Assembly (NCBI RefSeq): GCF_000002865.3
Contig: NW_001865042.1
Location: 839,559 to 903,558 of the forward strand
Length of the DNA stretch: 64,000 nt
DNA from: Monosiga brevicollis MX1
Lineage: Eukaryota; Opisthokonta; Choanoflagellata; Craspedida; Salpingoecidae
Reading direction: 5' to 3'
Shown here: one piece after another, positions 1 through 11,791 of the stretch
Layout of the letters: every line of letters begins with the position of its first letter
Numbering within the stretch: the first letter of the stretch is position 1
The notes under the pieces: model-generated
The model's database searches: none
The model's input: only the letters and a program-made list of their open reading frames with translations
Told to the model about the DNA's origin: nothing
Translations under genes and position numbers: made by a program

Positions 1-45
1 CACAACGTGCCTCAAGTGAAACCCTCCTCCTGTGTTGCCGTGCAG

Positions 46-144
46 GAGGAGCTTGAACGACTCTTGCGCAACAACGATGTGAATCATGATAGCAAGATTC
101 AATTTGAAGAGTTTTACGCCATTCTTCTACGTCTACGCCAATAG
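46..144 (+). CDS. EF-hand protein, last exon (5' end outside window)
   Basis: Terminal exon beginning after a TGCAG acceptor at 41-45 and ending at TAG 142-144; it encodes 32 residues. It carries one complete calcium-binding loop, D-V-N-H-D-S-K-I-Q-F-E-E, with acidic or Asn ligands at loop positions 1, 3 and 5, Ile at 8 and Glu at 12, followed by a hydrophobic exiting helix. This is a canonical EF-hand, so the product is a calmodulin/centrin/calcineurin-B-like calcium sensor or a larger EF-hand protein. The frame is open upstream to base 1, so an intron-free reading is not excluded, but the polypyrimidine-AG context favours a splice site. The family cannot be narrowed from one hand. Confidence 0.75.
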   Translation, partial: EELERLLRNNDVNHDSKIQFEEFYAILLRLRQ

Positions 145-581
145 TCTCGACGGGAAGCATTGCTACTCATCCCGCTTCTCTCAATCTGCCCTTTCCCCTC
201 TCATCTGCCGTGCTCAAGCAAGCGCGAGTACGCAACCGTGGCCTGAGGCCAGCATGAAGCATGAAGCATGATCAGCGCAGGTTCGAGGGCCAGTGATGGC
301 CGAGCCATATGGAGAGCCATGAGGCTGCCTGATGAAGTGAGCTGTGCCCACCCGCTCCGGACATGACTCAAATCGAAATGACATTGTGAGAAATTCAACT
401 TTATCGTGGTTTAATTTTCACTCACACAACCACAGTGACACGGACAAGCGATGTGCAAACTGTTCGCAAGCCACGAGAGACGCGGCGTGGCATTTGAAAC
501 AGAGTGGCATCATCAAGTCACACACATGGAAAACGCAGCACCACACAGGACAGCACGCTCCGGGGCTGGCACACCAGTTCC
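145..581. other. Convergent intergenic region (3' ends of EF-hand gene and PARP gene)
   Basis: 437 bp separate the two stop codons. I see no coding exon, RNA gene or convincing repeat. It should hold the two 3' UTRs. Confidence 0.6.
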
Positions 582-1349
582 TCACGCTGAAACATTGTCC
601 TTGCTTCGCACCAAAACGAGGTATCTCAGGCGAATGCGCGTTGAGTCAAAGACAATGTATTCCGAGTGGTGCAGGGTGGCATCGCTGTTGGCCACGTGCT
701 CCAAGGGCCCCATCGCCAAGCGAGCGCCATCCCAAGTCGCAATGGCCTATACCAACGAACAAGGATGACGTCGGGAGATGAGCCAAAAATAATAAATGAG
801 CATGCCCCATGGCATGCGTAGACGCGAGGCAGCACGCAGCGTGTGACAACAGAACATGGCGGAATCATGTACCCACCTTGCTAGGGCGGGTTTGGCCCAC
901 ACCCTGGATCGAATTGCACCCGCCTTGCGGTGGCTCCGATTGCACACTTGTGCGCTGCTCCACAGTTCCCAATGCCACCTGTCAAGAAGCAGGTTTGATA
1001 ATCAGGATTCATAGACAGCTCATCCACTTACTTCATTGGCCAAAGCTCATGGCTCAACCACAACAACGTATCATAATAATAAAATAAAAAAAGAAAGAAA
1101 AAAAGACGAGTAGAAGAGACAGCCACACCTCGGCAAGAAACAGGCAGGCGTGCTTGCTTGCTGGTGACGAGCCGTGAGCAAAAGAAGTGTAACCAAAGCT
1201 CTTGGTCCAAACATCGGCAAAGTACACGCCTTTGCCGAAGGCATGGCCAGTGGTGAACGCTGAAGGTGGTGCACAACGCAGGCCTATACCATCGCGACCA
1301 AGGAGCAATGAGACACGGACATCAGACAACAGGTCATCAAGGGAATGGG

Positions 1350-1396
<47 letters not shown>

Positions 1397-2578
1397 GTAC
1401 CTTCCACTAGGATACCCGGGACGTTTACCGAGTTGGTGCCGTGCCAGAGCAGGCTGCGCGCCGATTGTGCATGAGGAGCAAAAGCCTCATCTTCGCCGCG
1501 ACGATTGATGGCAAAGACAGCACACGGCTCCACATCCTGCTGTCCTGGAATGGATTCGAAATGGGCCAATACGGCCTTGAAGGTATCCGTGGCCCGGTCC
1601 AGGGGCTCGATGCTGCAGCCCGTCAAGGCCAGAGCCGTCTCATAGGGTTTGGCCTGAGTCGACTGCGTGAGGTGCCGAGTAACGAGCAGCACGTCGGCAG
1701 CCCGGTTCTGAACATGCACACGGTTGAGCATATCAACAATGCCGCGCACGGCGGCATCGTCCTTAATCTTGAGCTTGTTGCCATAGCTGTGTCGGCCCGA
1801 GGGCGTGCTGAAGGGAACCTTGAGGTAGAGATCGTTCGTGAGCTCCAACACCTTGTTGTTCTGCGCAGAGATGGCGTTCATGTCGGGGACGGGCAAGCGC
1901 TGCAAGTCAGCCACCTTGGCCAAGACCTTGGAGATCTCTTCGAGAATGGCCAGGGCCTCCTGCACCTGCTTGCGCGGTGCCACACCACCAAAGGGTAGCT
2001 CAAACCCGCTGGCATCGTCCACAAGGCTATGCTGTAGCACCTCATAGTCCAGAATACACTGCAGCAACAGGGTCAGGCGCGCGTCCATAACCTTGGCAGT
2101 CGGGGCCTTGTACTGGTCGAACCGAGTCAAAGCCAATGTCGCCCGTTGCCGATCGGCCAGAGACGACGAGTCGAGTCGCTGCAACATGTATTTGCCCTTG
2201 ACGTGCTGGAACTGATGACGCTCTGCCCAATTATTGCCTGTCTTGCTGCGAAAGATCTATGCCACGACCATGACCACAAGGCACCCTCATGAATACCAAC
2301 ATCGGGCTTGAAGCCTCTGCATTGTGATGCGCGCGCGCGCGTGCACGGCATACCTTTTCAAACTCCTTGCAGGCCTCTTCCTCTGACGGAAAGGGCGTGC
2401 GTTGGAATTGACCATCATCGCCGATTCGGCCCCAACGTGTCCAAAGAATGTACAACTCCTAGACCACCAGCGTCAAAGCAATCCCCGTGAGCAAGTCGTC
2501 GGCCCTCGCTTCAAGGCCGAGCAAGACAGTGTCTTGCATGAATGAATGAATTGAGACCAACGAGTGCAACAAACAACC

Positions 2579-2609
<31 letters not shown>

Positions 2610-5600
2610 AGAAGAAGAAGAAGAAGAAGAAGAAGAAGAAGAAGAAGAAGAAGAAGAAGAAGAAGAAGAAGAAGAAGAGAGAGAGCCCCACAAAAGGCAC
2701 AGATCTCCCGTAGTCCTGTACGCCCCCGCCGCCCAAACTCGTCAAGTGGAGAAAAGAACCAACCTGGACCGTGTTGTGGATAACCTGCATCCGGTAAAAG
2801 TCGTTGCGCCCCATCCATCCATAGGCTACGTCAGTAATGGTCAGCTTGACGTCGTAAAACTCGCCATCTTCACCGTGCACCAGCTGTCCCAAGTCCTGGA
2901 GCTGGGAGAGGGGATCCACCTCGTGTTTCGCCCCAAGCTCGGGCTCCGTGCCCTCGAGTGCCATCAGAGCCTCGTCCGACTTGATGGTCAGGTTTGGATC
3001 CGTACTGGGTGGGCCTGGACGCGCCTCAACCACCCGCTCCGGCGTCGATGCCGGTGCTGTGCAGGATACGCCCATCTGCTGCAAGCGATCCAAGGTCCAC
3101 GCATCTGCGCGCTGGCCCACGGCCGAAAGGAAGAGCGGCTCCTTCAGCGACACGTCATGAGCCATGAGCCATTCAATCAGCGGCACCACGTCGGTGCACC
3201 CAAAGCCGTTCACCTCTGCCGGAAGGATCACGTCGGCCAAGCTGCGCTTTTCATAAACCAGGCTGAGCGGCAAAGGATGTCCGCAGGCCTCGGCCAGCTG
3301 GCGCACGACCTGCACGCCAGTCAGACCCACCTTGGGGTCAGCCACCAGAGCCCAGAACACCGGCTGGTCACGCTCGGCGCAGATATCGTACGACATGTGG
3401 CGCTGCAGCAGCTGTACCAAGACTGAGAAGACGGGGCTGTGTTTTTGCCCCGAGCTCCACGCCTGAACGTCGTTACCCGCCTGTGTCAGCTCATGGGTCA
3501 CATCAAAGGGCTTGCGTGTGGCGATCTGCGCCGCAGCCGTCAGAACGCGGGTAAAAGGGGGCAGGCGCATCACAGCCTGGTCCTCGGGTGCCGCTTCGGG
3601 ATCGACAAAAACATCGGTGCTCGGCACTTGGGCCCAGGAGTCAATGTCAACGTCGGCCGATGCTGAGAGCAGGAGGCACAGCACGTGGGGTTGGATGCGA
3701 CGGTTCTTGAAAACGTGCATGAGAGCGTCACAGCCATCGGTGTCACGCAAGGTCAGGTCGAGGCCTTGCGACACGCAAAGCTGCACGTAATCGGCGTGCT
3801 GGCGATAGCAGGCCAAGTGCAGAGTGGTTTGCCCGTGCGCATTGCAGGCATCCAGGCTATAGCCGTACTTGGCCAAAAGGGTTTGCAACAGCAGCAAGGA
3901 CTTGTTGGTGGCCCCCGTGGCGCCCACAAGAATGGCAGCCAGTGAGTTACCAGCCTCATCCTGCAGGTTGACGACCTTGGTGGGGTCGCTTTTGCGAATG
4001 AGCGCCGACGCCAGCTCAAAAGAGTTGGCGCGGACGGCGTCCTTGAACGCAGAGACGATGTCCAAACCACGCTGCATGAGAATGTAAGCCAATCCCTTGT
4101 AACCCTTGCGCGCCACCAGGGAAAAGTTGCCCTCGGCCACCTTGGTCACCTCATAGTGCTTGGCGACAAAGCAAGCCTTGTCAGCCTGGCTACCACCGGC
4201 GCTCGCGTGGTCATCATTGTCACCGTCGTCATCCGCCTCGTCCCCGCTGCCATCGGCATCATCGGCTGATCCGGAGACGTCGCGCTCCGTCACGGTGCGA
4301 TAAGTCGCGGTTGCGTGCTTGGCATCAATCAGGTCGATGACAAAGGTGGCAAAGTCTGAGTGACCAGCAATGAGCGCGAGCTGGAAGCAGGTGTTGCCGT
4401 CCTGATCCATGATGGATGCATCGCTGCCGTGGGCCAACATGTACTTGGCCGTCACTAGGCTGCCATCTTGCGCGGCGTAGTGCAGGGGCGTGCGACCCCA
4501 GGCGTCGCGCGCGCCCATGCCCTCATGCATGAGAGGAACCAGATCGCTGATGATGTCAATCGGGTCGCGGCGGTCACGCGAGGTGAGCTCCATCACGGGA
4601 CCCTGCAGGGGGTTGCGCACAAAGCAATAGTGCAGGGCATTGCGGCCCTGTGAGTCCTGCTGCAGAACATTTGCGCCAGCCTGTATGAGTTGACTCGCCA
4701 GCTCAAAATCATCGTAGGTCTTAAAAGCAGCGGTGGCCACGGCCAGGTGCAAAGGCGTGCAACCCATGGTGCCTGGCGCATCAATAGCCACCTTGGCCTC
4801 CAACAGAGCAACGGCCATGTCTGCGCGGCCAGCACGAGCAGCCACGTGCAAGGGGGTCTCGCCACGCTCTGTAGCGGCACTGAGATCTGGGCAGCTTTGA
4901 ACCAACGCATTCCACACACGGACGTCCTTGGCTTGGATGGCAGCGGTCCACACGGAATGACGGAAAACGTTGAGTGCTTGCCAGACGGCAGCCGGTGTTG
5001 CTCGACCCACACTCGCCACAATGGCCAGCCGCTCCGCAAAGCTGGCGTCAACGGCATGGGCCACGGCACATACCACGGCCAGATGCAGGGGCGTATAGCG
5101 CATCGTGGCAGTCACGGCCTCGGTGGCAGAGGCGTCGTGAGCAAGCAGCAGCTCCACGATGCCTGGATCACCGTGAAAGACGGCATAGTGCAAGGGGGTC
5201 TGATGGTAGCGGTCGGGCAACAGCGTGCTCGTTCCAGCTTTCAACATCAAGCGAACGGCGGTCTCAGAGCGCGTCACGCACGCCAGATGCAGGCTTGCAG
5301 CACCACCGTGCTTCACCAAGTGCTCGTCGGGCACCCGAAAGTTGAGCGACGAGCGCAGTAGAGCCAAGTGGGGCTCAAACGCTGGGTCCTTGAGCATGAG
5401 CGGATGATGAATACGCTTGACAATCTTGCAAACAAAAGCGCGGAGCTCTTCGCGCGACAAGGGCATCAGCTCACCCGTCAGTGCATGGCGAAGGTCCTTC
5501 AAGGCTACGGGGGCTTGGGTCTGGCTTCGAGTCCAATAGGGCAGACGATCATACGCCTGCTTGGCCGCCGCGTGGGCCTTGTTGTAGGCCTCTGTGTCAC

Positions 5601-8600
5601 TAATCTCCACGCGCTTGTCAAAGCGGACGGGTAGACCGACACACCAAGTCAAGACCTCGGCGTAGAACTCAGGGTCCTGCAGCGAGCCAACAACAAAGTC
5701 ACTGCCCCCATTCGCATCCGTGTTGCTTTTTTGTCTGCCGGCCTTTCTGGCCTGCTTGAGCATCGCGACACGTGCTTTGAGGGGGGCTACTTTGGGGCCT
5801 GAGGAAGGCCTGAGTTGAAGAGTCGTGGCGAGTGCAGAGCCGTTGGCGCCCGCATTTGCAGTGGCCTCAGCGGCAGTGGAGTCGTGGCTCTGATGGGGAA
5901 CCTGGAGCAAAAGGGAGTGCAGAGCCGTCTGGCCCGTGGCGGGATCGGCGTAGAGGCTGAGGGCCGCGGCAATGTCCTCGCGGCTGTGCGTCTGCACCAG
6001 CCGCCAGCACGCGGTGATGTCCTTCGTCCTGCCTGTCTCGAAGAGCTGATGCAGGAAGGTGCGCTGATCGCCTTCGCCGTGAAGGCGGACTGCACTGGGA
6101 AACTGCAGGAGACATTGCACGAGATCGAGGTTGTCGGCCTTAAAGGCGCGAATCAGGATGGTCTCTTCTTTGTTGTTGGCAAGGGTCAGATCGGCGCCCT
6201 TGGCCACAAGCAGCTCCACCATTTGGCATTGGATGGCCCTGCCTTTGAGGCCGAGCACAGCCTTGGGTAGCGCAGCAAGAAGGTGCAGGGGTGTATTGCC
6301 CTCGAGGTCTTGCAGATTCAAATCGACGTTCTCCCGGGCCAACAGCGCCTCCAAGATGGTGGTGGCTGCCGGGGACACACCGCTGCAGGCCTCATGAATG
6401 AGGCCACGACCCTTATTGTCCTTGACCGAGGCATCAACCTCCGGTTTAGCCAGAAGATACATCATGCAATCAATCTGGTTCTTGATGACGGCGATGGCCA
6501 GAGGCGTCGTGTTCCAGGCATTGGCGACGCCAATGTTGGCGCCGCATTGCTCGAGGAGCCGCAGGCAGGGCAGCCAGCCGTAGGCCGCAGCAAAATGGAA
6601 GGGAGTGTTGCCGGACGAGTCGGCCGCATTCGCGTTGTGACCGGCCAGAAGCAGGTAGTGCACCACGTCCAGGTGCCCATTTTTGGCGGCGTAATGAAGG
6701 GCCGTGTACTTGCGCTTGTCGACGGCCTCCAGGTCGCAGCCAGCCGTGTGCAGGGCCTGCACGGTCGAGAGATGACCACGCATGGCAGCCACCATGAGCG
6801 CCGTGCGTTTGGAGCTGTCTGGAAAGTCAAGCGGGGCACCAGTGGCGGCAATGGCTTGGATGTTGTCGGTGCGGCCCTCGTAAGCAGCGTAGTGAAGGGG
6901 GGTGTGGCCCTTCTTGTCGCGGCTCAGGCCAAATGCCTCCGCGGCCTGGCGCTCGAGGACGCCCTTGGACTTTTTCTTCTGGGGCTCGCCGCTGTCCGCG
7001 TCGCCCCCAGCAGCAACTGAGGCAGCGGCGTCAGCCAGCTCGGCCTTGTGCTTGCGGATGACATCGATGAGGCAGCGAACGGTGGAGGGCTGCCCGAAGC
7101 GAGCGGCGAGATGCAGCGGGGTACCAGCGCGCTTGTCCATGACGCTGGGTGGCATGCGAAGCTTGAGAAGGTACTCGACATTGGCGCTGCCATAAGGATT
7201 GGCAGCGGCATAGTGGATAAGCGTGCGGTCGACCTCATCCTTGATGCTTGTATTGAGTTCGCCCATCTTCAACATGGCCTCAAAGCGATCGGCTGGTGCC
7301 AGCGCTGCGGCCATGTGCAAGGCACTGAGATTGTTGCTGGAGGGCAGGCGCTTGGCAACCTGACGCGCGGGCACGCTTTGCAAGGGCGTGGTCGGGTCCA
7401 AGGCCATAAAGTGCACCTTGGTCACGCCCATACTAGCACTAGCCGTTTGCTCCACTGCCAGGCGAGCCGCGGCCACGTTTCCTGCTTCGACGGCCATGAA
7501 AAGACCAAAGCTCTGCAGCTGGGTGGAAACTTCGGTGCAGCGATTTTGCATGATGGCGCGTGTCGTCTCGTCCAGGTTGCGGGCGCGACAGAAGAGGCGC
7601 AGATCCATTGACTGGTTGTAAAAGGGATTAGGCTCGTAGGACCAGCCTTCATCTTCCTGGATAAAGGCCGAGTTGCCCTCTTTGCCTCCCCGCGCAACGC
7701 CCACCGCACGCGTGCGGTGATAGTAGGTGTTGCTGCCGACCGAGCCGGTTGAGGTGGAATCGGCAATGGAGTTGGACGGCATGGCCACGCGACCGTCGCT
7801 GTTGGCGGCCAGTAACTTGATGAGGGCCTCATGTTGCCCAGTTAGCGCAGCCACGTGGGCTGGACGCGGTCCGCCATCCGGAAAATACATGGCCGTACAC
7901 GAGGGCACAATCGTCTTGGCATCGATGCACGCTCGCAATAGATGTGCATCCTTGGCCTCAACGGCTGCCAGAGGAGGACAGGGCCATCACATGGCGTGAG
8001 GCTGAGCAAAGACGAGCCTCGCGACGACAGGCGACGGTGGCCGGGGACACAAGGGCATGACAAAAAGCAGTCTGAACGAACAGGACGATTGCTAGCGTAC
8101 CTTGATGAACAAGGCGGTTGCAGGCATCAGCACCGCGCGAGCCGGCCCGGTACACCTGATCGAGGGCGGCGTAACGCAGCGCTTGCTCCTTGGCGGGCAA
8201 ACCACAGCCACCCTCACCCACGAGGCGAACCTGAAGGTGCCCCGTGCGAACGGTGGGGGCAATGAAGACGGCCCACAATTGGTCGACGGCCGTGATGGTG
8301 GTCGTGGCCGACTTGCCACGTGAGATGTGCACTTTGGACGGATCTTCCTCCTCCTCTTCCTTCTTGTTGGCGGCATCACCACTCTTGGCGCCCTTGCGGC
8401 TTCCACTCTTGCTGCGCTTCAGGGCGGGGGTTGGCTCTACCTCTGCCTCTGCCTCTGCCTCTGCCTCTGCCTCTGCCTCTGCCTCTGCCTCTTCACTTGG
8501 CTGGGCGGTCGACCCGGCACTAGCCGACCCACCACGGCTGGACATGCGCTTAATGAGGACGGGAAGAGTGCTGCCCTTCTCAAACTGCAGATCAGCCGGC

Positions 8601-10842
8601 TTATCATTGATCAACACGCTCAATGAGCTGTTCTGTCTCGTGGAGAGAAGTCAAGGGTTCCGGGGGCCGTGGCAACCCCGAAAAGACGTTGGTGATGAGG
8701 TCGAGCAGCAAAACAGCAGAAAACGGCAGCAACAGGTCGAAATCGCGCGTCAATCGGGCAGCCCGCTGATCACACGATACGATAAAAACGAGGGGCGGTC
8801 TTGGACCAACGAGGGCAGGCAAGGTCTGACCTTGACGACCAAGGCTACCCGATCCGAGGGAGACAACGCCTTGAGGGCTGGACAGATGATGCGCACGGCA
8901 CCGGCAGTGGTGCTGGGCTCGCCTTCGGCCAGGATGAGCCAGGATTGCTGCCAAGAGGTTGGATCCGAGGTGGTGCATGCAACACGGAGTCAGTTGGTTG
9001 ACGGTGCCCTGGATAAGCCGAACAAGCAGGGCAAGCAGAACAACGGCCCCGACACGATCCAACGGCGAAGCAGGCAAGGAGACGGGCGAGAACAGAAAAA
9101 AAAAACAAGCGGTTTGCTGTCAGCGCAGGCAAGGCCACGCGCGCGAGATCGCACCTGAACCACCGTGTGATTACCAAAGGTGTATTGCTTGTTCAACTGA
9201 GAGTTGAGGGCGAGTGAAGTCACACCAATGACGGCGTGGTCATCCGTGACAGCGCTCAAAAGCTGGCAATCGTCCGAGCTGCTCAGGTGCACCTGGTTTG
9301 CTCGGCCAGGCTCGGTGAGCGCTAGGCAGATACTGACGGCATTTGGTGTCTTCAGAGCAAGTGGCCTGGGTGTGTTTGCAATACCCACATCGACTTACCT
9401 CGAAGCGGCGCTCTTTCTTCTCATTGAGGCCGATGCTGTTGCGTGAACCCAAGAGAGCTCGGCCGGCGGTTCGGCCGCTGATAGAGCTGTGAACCTTGAC
9501 GAGGGAGGAACGAACGTCAGGCTTTTTGTCGACGTCAACGGCGGCCTCCTCTTCATCCAAAAGAGCCAAGACGGTCGGCGACTGAGTGAATCCAGGCAGG
9601 GGGTCAAAGTAGAGCGGGCCCTTGTTCTCGTCTTCACGACTGGGTGGCACGTAGGGAGGCTGAACCCCCGACAGGTCACGCAAGGCCCCAAGGTCGATGC
9701 CCATGCTTTGACGTTCGACTGCTCGCTGAACGCGCGCCGCGACCAGCTTTTCTGCTTTGGTACGGGGGGCTGGGCCGGCCGCGATGGCCGACGCAGCAGC
9801 CGCTGTTGAAGCGGCCACAGCTGCGGTTGCAGTCATGCCTGAGGTGTCCACTGCAACGCCTAGGCTCAGCGCACCGGCATCGGCACCGCGACCTCGACCG
9901 CGACCACGGCCTCGACCTCGGCCTCGACCACGGCCTCGACCTCGGCCACGACCAGTTGCACCCTGCGCTGCATCTGCAGCCTCGGAGGGTTTGTCGTCAC
10001 TGTCATCCTCGTCCGAAGCACCGGCAGCGGCCGCCGTCCGCTTTGCCCCGCGTCCTCGTCCGCGTCCTCGTCCACGGCCTCGTCCACGGCCACGGCCACG
10101 TCCTTGGCCAGCATCGGCACCAGTGCTGTCATCGCCGAGGACAGCAGTGTCATCGGTTGAAACAGTCTCGGGTGCCACAGTCTCGGGTGCCAGGTCCATG
10201 GCCTCGGGTTGAGTGGGCTGGGCAGCTTCGGGCTGGGTTGCATCCCCATTCGTCGAAGTCGTCTCAACTTTGACCGCCTTCTTGCCGCTGGTCTTCTTGG
10301 TCAGTTTGGGTGTTTCGGCTGAAGCAGTTCGTGACACCGAGGCAGCACGAGAGGCACGGCGCGCTGCAGGTACGGCCTCTTCCTTCAGCCCGGCCGTGGT
10401 CTTGGAGGCGGCTTTGGCCCCAGTCTTGAGGGCGGCTTTGGGTGCGGCTTTGGTCTCAGTCTTGGGGGTGGCTTTGGATGCAGACTTGGGGGCGGCTTTG
10501 CCCCCAGTCTTGGGAGTGGCTTTCACCTCGCCATTGGCTGCAACTTTGCTGGCCTGACGTGAACCCGCATCAGCAGCACCTGCAGGACTTTCCTGCACAG
10601 CAGCGTCGTCTGCGGCGCGTCGACGACTGCTGCGCTTGGTCAAGGCCGGTGTAGAAGCCGTCGCAACTGCACTGTAAAAGGGTTCATCGGCGATCACGGG
10701 CAACGAACGGCATGAGATCTCAAGCTCAAGCTCAAGCTCGAAAAGCTGGGACGTGCCTCGCCACTTACTCTGGATCTGACTCTGGTGCCGATACGGCTCT
10801 CTTGACGCTTGCGGTACGCCGGCTGGCACGACGTGGCGGCAT
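582..10842 (-). CDS. Giant ankyrin-repeat / WGR / PARP poly(ADP-ribose) polymerase
   Basis: Ten exons, complement(582..746, 877..978, 1129..1283, 1401..2241, 2354..2458, 2764..7964, 8101..8632, 9155..9349, 9399..10671, 10769..10842), give 2880 aa with every phase closed. The N-terminus is basic and low complexity: Lys/Ala/Pro repeats like a histone H1 tail, then long RG/RGRG runs. An Ala-Glu dipeptide tract follows around residues 555-575. The 5.2-kb exon carries many ankyrin repeats (TPLHxA motifs). A WGR domain spans the junctions of exons 5-7 (LWTRWGRIG, then EKTGNNW), followed by a helical regulatory region and the catalytic domain. The H-Y-E triad is intact: LWHGT, FGKGVYFAD and EYIVFD, so polymerase rather than mono-transferase activity is expected. 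The architecture resembles nematode PME-5 type ankyrin-PARPs more than vertebrate tankyrase, which has SAM and no WGR. Role inferred: nuclear ADP-ribosylation in DNA repair or chromatin. The start ATG at 10842 precedes a GTAAGT donor; residues 450-690 match no family I recognise. Confidence 0.93.
1350..1393. repeat. Poly(A) tract (44 bp), poly(T) in PARP intron 7
   Basis: Uninterrupted A run on the + strand. On the gene strand it is a T run a few bases downstream of the GTACGA donor at 1400, inside the intron 1284-1400. Confidence 0.95.
2579..2677. repeat. Poly(A) plus (GAA)n microsatellite in PARP intron 5
   Basis: About 29 A residues followed by roughly 23 GAA units, inside the intron 2459-2763. 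Translated ORFs of poly-Leu/Phe or poly-Lys/Glu across it are artefacts. Confidence 0.95.
8441..8492 (-). repeat. Coding hexanucleotide repeat encoding Glu-Ala dipeptides
   Basis: Tandem CTCTGC units on the + strand lie within PARP exon 4 and encode an alternating Ala-Glu stretch. Unit changes would be in frame. Confidence 0.9.
9884..10110 (-). repeat. Coding RG-rich repeats in PARP N-terminal region
   Basis: Two blocks (about 9884-9950 and 10045-10110) of CG/CCTCG-rich tandem units encode alternating Arg-Gly. RG/RGG tracts usually bind RNA or poly(ADP-ribose) and are arginine-methylated; that role is inferred here. Confidence 0.85.
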
Positions 10843-11629
10843 AGTGCTGTGGTGCTCACGGCGCTATCGGGTGCATACCACAGATGTGGGAAAAAAAAAA
10901 AAAAAGTTGAAGCCGGGAACAAAAAACAAGTCCGGCCTCAGTGTGGACCAAGGTATCGACTTGCGGCTTAGCGCGAACTGCATGCAATAGAGAGGGAGAA
11001 AAAATGAACAAACCTGAGTCTCGAGGTCTCTGCTGTGATGTGCTCCTCTGCTCTCGGCCTCCCCGATACGGAGATCGAGAGGGCTTTCGTCAACGACGAA
11101 AGAGTCGAAGCCTGACAGATGCGAGAAACAAAAATGAGTCAGTACCTCCAACCATCCCAGAATAAAAGCAAGACGTGGAGGTGCAAAGAAAGCAGTGGTC
11201 GCCAAACAGGCGCCAACCGTGCAGGCAAAGCAAAGCCAACGAATGGGGCACGGAGCAGGCGAGAGCAGGCGGGAGGAGGCGAGAGCAGGCGAGAGGAAGC
11301 GGGAGGAGGGACAGCCAGAAAAAAAAGATCGTTGGATCGCTCACACCAACCAGTGAGGGGAAATGCCATTTCCGTTACAACACAACTCACACACCGAACG
11401 CACACAACGAACGCACACACACACATAACACACACAGGGTTTTGTTTTGTTTGATCGGGGGTGTGTGTTATGTTGTTGTGTAGAGGATGACTCACCACAC
11501 ACACACACGAACCCTTTTTATACACCCTCGCTGTCCAACACCCCACACACACACGCACACACACGCACACACATACATCATCCATCACCTTGTGGTTGTG
11601 TGTGTGTGTGTGGGAAAACAACAAACACA

Positions 11630-11667
<38 letters not shown>

Positions 11668-11791
11668 TTGATGATCCAAAGTTGGAGACTTTGATCAAAA
11701 ACCTGTCAAAACGAGTTTTTATTGTCATCCTGTCCCCCTCTATTTATAGCGCTATCCAAGTGCCTATTTTCCACCCCCCACGGCCGCCACG
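10843..11791. promoter_or_regulatory. Divergent promoter region between PARP and DOHH
   Basis: 949 bp between opposed start codons. It contains an A15 run near 10890, a GGGAGGAGGC-like purine repeat around 11260-11310 and a long imperfect CA/GT microsatellite cluster at about 11390-11665. A TATA-like tatttatag lies at 11741-11749, about 45 bp before the DOHH ATG. No exon is supported. Confidence 0.55.

Noticed and set aside
2459-2818. ORFs with poly-Leu and poly-Phe, or poly-Lys/Glu on the other strand
   Set aside because: They are translations of the (GAA)n and poly(A) tract inside PARP intron 5.
4468-7621. Several long plus-strand ORFs (70-245 aa) opposite the ankyrin exon
   Set aside because: They are antisense shadows of a GC-rich 5.2-kb coding exon; they lack similarity and splice context.
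11390-11665. Possible CRISPR-like or satellite array
   Set aside because: The spacing is irregular and the units are simple CA/GT dinucleotides, so it is a microsatellite cluster.
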